Shown here piece after piece: positions 35,572 through 45,255 of a DNA stretch of 64,000 nucleotides. The translations under genes and the position numbers were made by a program. The DNA is taken from NCBI GenBank assembly GCA_958510875.1, contig OY294070.1:18591631-18655630 (forward strand), read 5' to 3'. Positions within the stretch are counted from its first letter, which is position 1. The number at the start of each line of letters is the position of its first letter. Below the pieces are notes generated by a model. The model made no database searches, was not told the DNA's origin, and saw only the letters and a program-made list of their open reading frames with translations. This stretch comes from Endomychus coccineus. Taxonomy: Eukaryota > Arthropoda > Insecta > Coleoptera > Endomychidae.

Positions 35572-36285
35572 CTGCAAACGAAAATTAGTTTATTCGTCAA
35601 AATTAATGAGCGACTGCTTTTTTTATTGGGTGACAATAATTAATTGGATAGTTAAATTAATGAGTATGTTCTTAGGTATACACTTTGTAGTCTAGGTAAA
35701 TTTATTGCGCTGTACTTTTTTTATAATCATTAATTTGCAAATGAAAAATGTTAATTTCTGTTTATTGCATATTTCTTCTGAACCTGTTATTAACTTCATT
35801 CCATATGGTTCTAAAAAATTATCACGTCTCAGTTCAGAATAATAATGTCAGTTAGGCAGGTACGCATGTAAGCCGCATTTTTTGCAATTTTAATGCAAAT
35901 TATCACATATTTGTATAAAGAGTGATCCAATAGAACTTTAGGATTTGAATTGGGCGCGGTTACCTTTGATTGCATCGAGTGCATTCAGCCGGTAAAGCAG
36001 TAACCGATTTTGCTCCAACTTCATCAACAGTTGCTCTTCGGTATGTATCAACGAGTTCTATGAACTCTTTGGTATGGTATGTATCTATCTATGAAAAGAA
36101 TACACCGGACGTTTCAAAATGATGTGTAATTTTAAAGGGACTTTTATGTACAATTTTTCAATTTGGGGCCTCCCTGCGGAATTATTGCCATATACAGAGT
36201 GAATTGAAAACACAGTTTTGTCAATTTTTCTTAAGAACGACGAAACTTAAGAACGTTTGAATTTGAATCAATTGCCGTTTTTAGG
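35572..36285. other. Region upstream of first visible transporter exon
   Basis: The transporter's start-codon exon should lie on the minus strand upstream of 35571. I found no exon here with a convincing start and a phase-0 donor. Confidence 0.35.
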
Positions 36286-36289
36286 TTGA

Positions 36290-36922
36290 CTACTTATTGG
36301 CACCTGTCATCTACAGAATGTTCAATCAGCAACCTCTGTCTTCCAAGCAGAGGTATATGCAATCCACCAATGCGTGAAGGAAAACAATCGGAGAGCCATC
36401 GAAGATGAGCAGATCCGCATATTGACAGACAGTCAGGCTGCAGATCTAGAACAGACCACGGGGGTACCAAAACGTACAGCACGAAGGTACGAAAAAATCC
36501 CAGGAAACGAAGATGGTAAGAAATATATCAGAGCCCGGTGTAACAAAAGAACGACAGACCTATTAGCACTAAATAGGGAAAAAATAAAAGTCGTAACAGG
36601 GCTCATGACTGGCCATGCGCCAGTAAAAGGGCACCTAAACAAAAAGGGACTGTACAATGGCGACCCGACAAGCAGACTTTGCGGTAAGGATACAGAAACA
36701 GTGTCACACGTACTGTGTAAATGCGAGGTACTGGATCGCAAATACGGTGGATTTTTGGAAAGCCTAACGTTGAACCAGACCAATAGCTAGACAAGACTAC
36801 AAATAGGGTGAAGTTTTTAGTGAGTATGCCTGGAGTGGTGACTCTTACAGTAGACCATGAGATCCAAAGGCTCATAGCCTCCTCATGAATTAGTGTTTTC
36901 TTCCCCTCCGTAAAAAAAACTA
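36290..36922 (+). pseudogene. LINE RNase H to C-terminal fragment
   Basis: FQAEVYAIHQCVKENNRR (about 36340) and RILTDSQAA (about 36414) carry the RNase H Glu and Asp. An internal deletion follows. Then come LLALNREKIKVVTGLMTGHA and LCGKDTETVSHVLCKCEVL, the C-terminal knuckle with its first Cys lost. The 3' end is A-rich after TTCTTCCCCTCCG. It is related in type to the fragments at 1-560 and 6190-6545. Confidence 0.75.
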
Positions 36923-36957
36923 TAAGTATTTAAGTCGCACTATTTTGAAGCAAAACA

Positions 36958-37347
36958 TGTAATAAGGGAGATTTTCTACACCGGAGAAGCTCGAGTTTTC
37001 CATTGACTATGAACTAAAATGGGAACATTTGTTTGTATGACAATGCGAGTTGTTAACTAGTCATATTCTAAGCGGAGAAAAACCCTGTCCCCATCTCACT
37101 CGTCTCTTGGTCGCATCCTCATCATGTAGGCCGCAAACACTGCTCTAGTAGCTTGTAGCTGATGATGAGTCTATTTATATTTATAGTCAATAGTGTTTCC
37201 CCTAACCTACACCAACAGCAACTTATGTTTACGATAAGAAAGAAAGTCATAGTTAGCCATTTAGCATTTAGTACATCCAATTAATTTAAAGAATTTCCCT
37301 AAATAGTGCCATGCCTTTCTTCAACCCAGGAATATTTCATTCTAACA
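36958..37347 (+). mobile_element. Candidate solo 5' LTR with primer-binding site
   Basis: The segment begins TGTAATAAGGGAG and ends TTCATTCTAACA, so TG...CA boundaries are present. It is followed at once by GTTGGCAGCGGTTTCAAAG, which looks like a primer-binding site for a gypsy or BEL element. A short leader follows, with an ATG frame (MSKPRLSVQIEYPQ) that stops after about 15 codons. No 3' LTR or pol was found. Confidence 0.4.
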
Positions 37348-38260
37348 GTTGGCAGCGGTTTCAAAGATTGCCGGATAAATCGGTACATTTTATCAAATTA
37401 ACATGAAAGTTCACATATTCGTTCGTAAAATTAACCTTCACAGCTGTAATTGTTCCTAAATTGGCGACGTGTATTGTGTAAAGTGCGAAAATGTCGAAGC
37501 CACGATTATCTGTACAAATAGAATATCCTCAACAATAAATTAATTTGAAGAGGAACGTGAAAATGGGGGTCCATATCTTCCCATCTACTGGCTTATTGTT
37601 GTTGTGATGATTTGGATGAAAAAGACACAGAATGATAATAACTTGGTTTTATTTACTTGCTAGGTAAAGCTTAATGACAAAAGTATAATACGCAGAAAAT
37701 TTAATTCAAGCATAATAATTAAAACAATTAATTGAAATGAATCCCACAAACATTATTAACATTGTAACATATAAACACATAAACATATAACATATAAAAT
37801 ACTAATGAGATTTATGTAATTGTGATTTTCCACTGACAATAGTTTGTAGTTGTGGATCAATTTTACTTGTACCAATTATTAAAGGAAATGCTCATCATTA
37901 ACTTGATCTGTAAACACTCTTTGTGTACTTCGTTTTGGAGAATGTATTCTGACACAAGTAAATAGTATCAAAAACAGAAAACAGCCCACGAGCAAATTTA
38001 TGCAAATTATCAAATTGTACCAGTGGAAGACTTATAAAATTCCAACAAAGATGAATTTTGATATATGTTCCTGAGCACTATATGAATCAATAACTTCCAT
38101 TTAAAGTTCCGGGGCTATGGTTTCAATGTCAGCATCAAAAGGATTTTGAAAAATCTTAATTTCATTCGCAATGACATCAAAAAACGGGTATCAAAATTTA
38201 TCTTCAAAGCACTCAAAGTTTCGATTGCAACATCGTCGGGAAACTCAGTATCAGTAGTGT

Positions 38261-38986
38261 AATTATACTTTATTATACATAACCGTCTCAGGAAAATCTA
38301 AAATTTCCCGAATTTTCCATCTGGAGAGAATTTTTTGGGAAAAATAGCAGCAGAATCGTGATCAGCGACCCAAAAAGCCTACTAGAGGTCAATTTTGCAA
38401 CAAAATTATACTTTTATTCATAACCGTCTCAGGAAAATCTCAAATTTCGCGAATTTTTCATCTGGAGAGAGTAGAGAATCTTGACTAGAGGTAATTCTTT
38501 CAACAATATTATACTTTATTATTCATAAGCGCCTCAGGAAAATCTCAAATTTCCCGAATTTTCCATCTGGAGAGAGTTTTTTGGTAAAAATAACAGCGGA
38601 ATCGTGATCAGCGACTCAAAAAATTTAGTAGAGGTCATTTTTGCAACAAAATTATAAGTTATATATTATATATAAATTTTCCATATTTCTCATCTGGAAG
38701 GAGTTTTCCGAGAAAACTAACTGTGGAATCGTGATCAGCGATCCAAAAAACATACCAGGGGTCATTTTCGTCTCTTAATTCATTAATTTTCTAAGCTTTT
38801 GGATTGTTTTTATAAGAATACTCCTCTGAGGGGTTGAAACCCCGTTTTGGGGGGGTAGAAAGGTCAACCCCTGCGGTCTTGATAGTCATGAATGATCTAT
38901 GGGGTATTAGAAACAAAATGCAAAAAAAAATTGAAATTCTAGCTTACTATATTTCTTTTTATTTTCCGGTTCGTTGCCTGGACTAT
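38261..38986. mobile_element. GTCCAGGC element, 142-bp-unit family, one-ended copy
   Basis: The right end reads GGTTCGTTGCCTGGACTA and matches the right end at 57125. The left end starts inside a repeat unit (ATTATACTTTATTATACA), so the left arm is missing. Tandem units recur at about 38362, 38610 and 38737, marked by GATCAGCGAC or GATCAGCGAT followed by CCAAAAAAC-type sequence. TAGTGT flanks both sides (38255-38260 and 38987-38992). It interrupts the Charlie-like transposase. Confidence 0.7.
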
Positions 38987-40017
38987 TAGTGTATATATCA
39001 GGGAGAAGCTGGTTTTCTCCTTTCAATTTCAAATTCAGTTCGTTCATATGTTTTATCAAATCGACATAGAATGCTAACTTCCACAGCCATTCGCTATTTT
39101 GTAATTCGGTAACAGGGCGATGCTTTTCATTCAAAAAACTGTCTATCACTGCTCGAAGTTCAAAAAGCTCGAAAGAACTTTTCCGCAACTAAGCGTACGG
39201 CAGTATGATATGGTAAGTCATTTTCTCCAATCTCTTCAATAAACTCGCGGAATTGACGATTATTCAGCCCAGTGGATCTGATGAAATTAACTGACTGGTT
39301 TTAGAACTTCAGATATATCCAAACATTTCCCGCACAAGGATTGTTGATGAATGATACAATGATGTAAGACGGCGTCCATCAGTAGTAATAGATTTCAAGT
39401 TTTTCCATCGAAGGTTCTTTTTATTAATTATATATAAATTCTAGGGGAATAGGTCACATTAACACTTATGCTTTATATTTTCTTGTCTTTACTTACGTTT
39501 AGGTCTCACGACTATCATCAGAAGACTTATTATGTCTAAAACTGGATTACTTAAAACTATAATTGTATTAACAAAGCGTCCTTATCGCAAACAATTTCAA
39601 TTAAAATGTCCACGTCGCCGAAACGGACAGAAACACGAATAATCGAAACTGTAACACCTCAATGTTATAATTATAAATTATACACTGCTTTGATTATAAC
39701 CATCAATTCGATTACAATAATGTTAATATTCTAACTAAGGAAACCAATTATTATAAAAGATCTATTTTGGAGATGATTCACATAAAACGTGACTACAAAT
39801 CTGTAAATCATAGGACAGATACTCAAAATCTAAGTCATATTCATACTAATTTAATCAAATAAAATCTCTTGCAAATTCCTACATGCCTCTTTATAATTTT
39901 AAAAGTGTATTAGGTAGAATGTCAAGTAAATCTCCATAGCTGACAAACCTTTTTCTATTAGCTCGTAAATCTAACATCTGGTTTGAAAGTGAATACTTAA
40001 AACTAATAGTCCTCTAG

Positions 40018-41854
40018 CAGTGGCGGCTCCTCGAAGGAGGCTAAGGAGGCTCAGCCTCCTCACCAATTTATCTTAATGAACATTCTCCATTTTATTTCCT
40101 GTTTCTCTGATAATTCTTAAAATTTTACAATTAATTCCCCGTTCTCAGTAGTTATTTTTAATCTGGCAACAGTGCCCTGAGGCTAGACTCTCTATATATC
40201 TCAAACGCTGAGCATATGCTGTTCAACGCAGTTGCCGTTTTTCCGACCAGTCCGAACGCCAACTGGGTAAATCAGCGAAAATGGCAACACCCTCTGGAGG
40301 CTAGCCTGCGGCAGCCGCTAGCAATCTATGAAATACGAGACACGCGTTCTGCCGACTGCTGAGTAAGTCAGTCAGTGCTTGTTTATGTGTTGTCACGCCA
40401 CGCGAAGTAAGGTTAGATTGTTGTCTGTTGTAAATTTAAAATGAGTGTTAGTGAATTAGTTGCTGCCTTTTGGAAAACCCATTTAGTGAATTAACATATG
40501 ATGAAAGTGTTTCTTTTAAATAAACGGCCTTTACCGGATTTGAAAGGATAAGTAATGTCAGGTAACTATCAAAATCGATCATTGTTAATACTAATATAGT
40601 AGTATTGACAAGACGAAGTTTAAAAAAAAATCATTGATTTCCCTGTAATGCTCCAACTCGATGGAATTTTACATCACGTGCAGTATTTACCATCCATAAA
40701 AATAAAGACAAATTAATTGAAACATTTGATTTGGTTTAAAATCTTATTTAGAAAATGAAGAATTTTTGTTTTTTCTTGATAATTTTAAATTGATATTTGA
40801 ACAAACTGATCTTATTTTTCAAATTTTACAACATAAATTCACTAATATAATTTATTCAAGAGATCGTTTGAAACATCTCATTGGAAAAATTTCAAGTTTC
40901 CGTAATACAGAATTTCATTTTAATATTTTATTTGAGAATTTATCAACTGATGAGGCTCCTCCCGCGAAAAGGAGGAAAACATATAATTTGGTAGACAAGA
41001 AACTACATTATAAACAACTTTTTTATGAAATTTTAGATACTATTAAAGGTCGAATTCAGATTCGATTTTCCGATTTACATGAATTGAAGTTTTTTGACTT
41101 GAGGAATAGAAGATTTTTCGAATCTTTTTCAAAAGAGTTCCCCAATACACTTTAAGATAACTTAGTTCTAAAATATAAATTTTTTGATAAAATAGCACGG
41201 CACAATGAATTATGCGTTATATACTCGGATAAAGATATTTTAGGTCAGTATGACAATCACGCCGATATAATAAAATATATGATACACAATGATTTGTAAC
41301 AAGTTTTACCTCAGTTTTATAAACTACTTTGTTTGACAGTCACCATTTCTGTCACGTCGGCATCGGTGGAGAGATCATTTTCTACTCTCAAACGAATTAA
41401 AACTTACATGCCAAATACAATGGGCCAAAATCGTTTATACAATGTTAGTTTAATATGTATTGAAAAAGATTTGATAAAACACTTAAAACAAAATGATACA
41501 TTTTTTGATAATATTATTGATCATTTTTCGCAAACTAAAGACCGTAGAATTCCGTTAATATATAAAAAAAGTTAATAAAATTAATAAAAAAAAACAAAAT
41601 ATGAAAAATTCCAAAAAAAAGAAAAAATATTAAAAATCCAAAAAAAATAAAAGACAAGAAACGAACAAAAAAATTTGTGGCCAAGAGAACTCTATACCTC
41701 CACGTTGGTTCTTGCTGGGTAACAATTAATTTTGTCACTGAAGTAGCTGGTACGGTCGCTGTGCAAAGGTTAAAAGGCTGTGAATAGAGTATATTTTTAC
41801 AAAAACGTTTTATGTCCAGCCTCCTCTCTCAAAAAATTCACGAGCCGCCACTGT
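40018..41854 (+). mobile_element. hAT element, CAGTGGCGGCTC family, copy 2
   Basis: The ends CAGTGGCGGCTCC and GAGCCGCCACTG are flanked by a perfect 8-bp duplication TCCTCTAG (40010-40017 and 41855-41862). The element is 1837 bp, in opposite orientation to copy 1. Terminal regions closely match copy 1 (GAGGCTAAGGAGGCTCAGCC). It is the innermost of three nested insertions. Confidence 0.93.
40441..41575 (+). pseudogene. hAT transposase, internally deleted (copy 2)
   Basis: The ATG at 40441 opens MSVSELVAA, homologous to the start of copy 1, but the frame breaks quickly and the zinc finger is lost. 40766-41155 encodes a middle region (LIFEQTDLIFQILQHKFTNI, AKRRKTYNLVDKKLHYKQLF) that ends at a stop where copy 1 reads LLDNLV. 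41333-41575 contains SASVERSFSTLKRIKTYMPN, the C-terminal dimerisation signature. Together copies 1 and 2 keep different internal parts, so a longer autonomous parent must exist. Confidence 0.85.
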
Positions 41855-42898
41855 CCTCTAGTAGTTCGCAGTCTCTGTTGACATGAACACGCTTTTATTG
41901 AAAGATCTGCTTAATAGTGGATTCTTGATATTTTATAACTATAACATTAAGGTGTTACAGTTTCGATTATTCGTGTTTCTGTTCGTTTCGGCGACGTGGG
42001 CATTTTAATTGAAATTGTTGCGATAAGGACGCTTTGTATAATACAATTAGTTTCAAGTAATCCAGTTTTAGACATAATAAGTCTTCTGATGATGGTCGTG
42101 AGACCGAAACGTAAGTAAAAACAAGGAAATATAAAGCATAAGTGTTAATGTGACATATTTCCCGAGAATTTATATATAAATTCATACCTAGGTCAAGAAT
42201 CTTTATTATAACTTTTTATTAATGGCATTTTCAACTCCCTTAAAAATATCTCCCCCAGTAGTCGTGCCCTGAATACTACCAAGAAAGTACTTCAAACACT
42301 TCATATCTTGTATTTACTCCTCGAATAAAAATCAACACCTGAGCAGTATCTGATACACTTCCGTGGACTCATCCAAAAGGCCAGAGAAACCACTCAAGAT
42401 ATCCATATAAGATGATATATTTTCTGCGATGTCTTCTCCTCCCCTCCCAGCCACGGTGTTTGCTGACAAACTGACAGTTTTAAATAAATTTACTTTTTCG
42501 GGGCGCATTTTTTCGGCTACTGCAATTACGCTTTCTTTGACCATTTCACCATCGGTGAAAGGTTTCCTACGTTTCGCAATTTCAAGAGCCACACGAAAGC
42601 TTGCACGAGTACCAGCCTCTTGTTCAGTATTGAGTTTCGTAAACAAAGATCGCTACGATTTCAATCCGCGCTTCAAAGCTTCAAATTTGTCTGTCCGCAA
42701 ACTTCCTGCATATTTTGAGTAATTTTGAAAATATTTCGTTTCATAATGAAGTTTAATGTTAATTTCTTTGAGAACAGCTATGGTTTCATTGCAAATCAAA
42801 CATAGTGCCTTCTTATTGGATTCAATAACGAAATATTGAAAGTTCCATTGATCTTTGAATGTTCTGCATTCACTGTCTACTTAATACTTCTTTTCCAT

Positions 42899-44777
42899 AC
42901 TAGTAAATCATCACACACAAAAACAAGTCAAATCAAAGTACTGTTACAAAGATGTCTTTTAAGCACGCACAAACACGTTTCAATGAGCTACGCACTACTT
43001 TATTTCACAACAGACAGTTTCGCTTTCTTCACCTTCCCTAGGCGGACTGACTCGCGGTCGTGCCGCTAGCCTTTTTATACTCAAATTACTGCCATCTAGA
43101 AGTGAGTGGAATACACCAGAACTTTCTCGAAACAACGAGATTATTCAAGAGTGTTTAATTGTTACTGCGCTTTCGAAAGTACTACTAGCGCTATCTGTTA
43201 GCGATAAAGGGTATTACCACTACCTATTCCTGCGTGTGACCACCAGCTGTAATCAAGTGTCGCGATCGTAATAATAACGTACAGTTAGTACACAATAGTA
43301 ATATATTGAACTATCGAATTTAGCATATGCTCGCTCAGGGCGCGTACTCGGTGACTATTCTAGAAATTGTAGGTAATGGCAGGATAATTAAAATGGTTTT
43401 GGCCCTTGGAGACCCCTGATGTAAATAATAAAATTCTTTACTTTAGTTCGTCAAAATTGAGTATAAGAGATCAGTGTTTTCTGATGTTTTAGTTGTGGTA
43501 AATGTTATAGTAACAGTTTGATGATGTGAATAATAAGCATAGTTATGATAACATGCGAAATTTCTAGAAAGATTTAGGTTAGTTATATTCAAAAAAACTG
43601 AAAAATTGGTCAGCTTGGCAACATCGTATCACATAAAATGCTACGACGTCATTTCTTCCTTATGGTAAACGGGCTATATCTTTAGAGACTTTTTAGTTTT
43701 GAATCAACAAGTTCGTTCGTGTAGGTAATTACGTCACGACGGTGCCCTATGACGATTTCTTAGTGACGTCATATAGCCGCGTAAAAGTAACATTCTAGCA
43801 ATGTCAAATGAGAGCCGCTCATTATCCATGAACTCTGATGATGAAATTATGAAAGAAACGATGAAAGAATAAACAAAATGATTAGAGACGTATGCAAATA
43901 AAATATATGAAAATAGCAAAATTATGAAATGAAAGTAACACTGCGTAAGCACACAAAAAATTGCTTTTGCTGGCGATTGTTTGGAACTACTCACTCGCTC
44001 GACTTCAGAAAAATTTTGTCTCGTTTCTAAAATATAACTCCTTTCGTTCTTAGTTTCTGGCACTTCCATGGTTATTTTCTGCGAAGGCCTAAATTTATGA
44101 ATGTTTCACTGAAATAACAATCTGAATAATATAAGACGAATATTTAATCTAAAACGCGTATTTTTGTAAAGTTGTAGCTGGGACGGAGGTAGTTGTTATT
44201 GTCCTAAATAAAAAGGATATTATGAATGGTAATATTGATTTATGCGTTTTCGCGCAGCTGCATAACGTAAACATTGAACGTCGAATTGTTTTCGTTTTCA
44301 CCAATGATATCGTACAGAGGAAACGGAACTAGCAGCCTCCCACAGATCCTGAATCTGGCTTATATAAAACATTCATAGAACATAAAATTTGGAATTTTGG
44401 TATATGTATTCGAAAAAACTCATAGATTTAGGTATTTAAGATACCTAAATGCATGAAAATGTCTCATTTTCTGTTCTTTCTGTAATTTTCTCAGAATTGA
44501 ATGGATTTCTTTCGGAATCACACATTAACAACACAAAAATCATTTCTGTGTTTCATAAATTTCTTGAAATTCAGTGATAGTTTATATTCATAAATCTAGA
44601 TGCAATGTTACAATCTTTATTAGATAAATAGAATAGAAATCGTTTTCTAAGGGGTTTTATTTAATGTTCTCCTTGATAGGCAAGAATGTGGCGTATTAAC
44701 ATTCGTATGAAGTTTAAATTTGGCGCTTTTATGCAAACCCCGCTGAGGGCGCTAGGTTCGTTTCTATTGCGTTTTTA
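42899..44777. other. Gene-free stretch upstream of NMT
   Basis: No supported gene. The minus-strand frame at 43734-44069 is 111 codons but has no motif, and its composition suggests chance. Confidence 0.4.
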
Positions 44778-45002
44778 CCAGCGACATATTCATATGGACT
44801 GCGCGTGGCAATGATAAGCGCGGCTAGTTCAGGCGTGAGAGAGGGAAAACGAAGAGGCCGGCTCTATCGCGTTTCTATTGGCCGCTGCGTACTGTAGCTA
44901 GTATGTTTACGTCCCGAGCCGGCCTTTTCGTTTTCCCTCTCTCTCGCCTGCACTAGCCGCGCTTATCATTGCCACGCGCAGTCCATATGTATATGTCGAT
45001 GG
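44778..45002. repeat. GC-rich hairpin in the NMT promoter region
   Basis: Arms of about 87 bp (44778-44864 and 44916-45002) are inverted copies with only a few mismatches, around a 51-nt spacer. Arm words include GGACTGCGCGTGGCAATGAT and its mirror ATCATTGCCACGCGCAGTCC, and GAGCCGGCC. The block is far richer in GC and CpG than its surroundings. It ends 167 bp before the NMT start codon, so it lies in the promoter or 5' UTR. It may be a MITE or a promoter-embedded palindrome. Confidence 0.85.
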
Positions 45003-45169
45003 TTTTTACTGGTCTTCCTTTGACTTTGGCCTGTAATCTTTTCTCCATCTTATCTAACGTTCCTTGTTTTCTATATTTAAGATTATTTGATGTTTGATGG
45101 TCTGTGTTGTCTAATTCTGTATCTCTACTCTGTGACTGTGATTGTGAATTCAATTGTCGAATTGTCATC

Positions 45170-45255
45170 ATGTCCGAGACGAATGATAAACCAAATTTAG
45201 ACGAGATTAAAAATGAATTGGACGGAAACAAACCTTCAACAAAACAGTCAAAAAG
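45170..45255 (+). CDS. Nmt: Nmt exon 1 (start codon)
   Basis: The start is the ATG in ATTGTCATCATGTCCGAG. The peptide is [20 protein letters not shown] followed by KPSTKQSK. The donor is GTAAAT and a split Ser codon carries into exon 2. No alternative upstream in-frame ATG is evident. Confidence 0.88.

Larger units (their letters stand above)
39429..42211. mobile_element. Long-TIR element (MULE/foldback-like) with nested hAT
   Basis: Inverted arms of about 250-290 bp (39429-39700 and 41935-42190) share phrases such as GTCTAAAACTGGATTACTT mirrored at the right. The interval is flanked by the 12-bp direct repeat CTTTTTATTAAT (39417-39428 and 42212-42223). Removing one repeat copy joins the two Charlie transposase halves in the same frame, which supports a real target duplication. 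The right end extends about 25 bp beyond the paired arm. A hAT element (40018-41854) is nested inside. No transposase of its own is visible. Confidence 0.75.
37880..42898 (-). pseudogene. Charlie-like hAT transposase (GTF2IRD2-like), split by insertions
   Basis: This reads on the minus strand. The start ATG is at about 42898. A zinc-finger region follows (VIESNKKALCLICNETIAVL, then INIKLHYETK). 42658-42332 then holds SLFTKLNTEQEAGTRASFRV and SGFSGLLDESTEVYQILL. It resumes beyond an insertion with KKNLRWKNLKSITTDG at about 39420 and LRAVIDSFLNEKHRPVTELQ at 39156-39097. After another insertion it ends with NLHKFARGLFSVFDTIYLCQ at about 37980, the hAT C-terminal dimerisation region. At least two in-frame stops and several frameshifts are visible. 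Insect annotations call such proteins general transcription factor II-I repeat domain 2-like. It is a dead transposon. Confidence 0.85.

Noticed and set aside
43734..44069. 111-codon minus-strand frame with a hydrophobic stretch
   Set aside because: AT-driven hydrophobicity and no family motif. No supporting splice or promoter signals.
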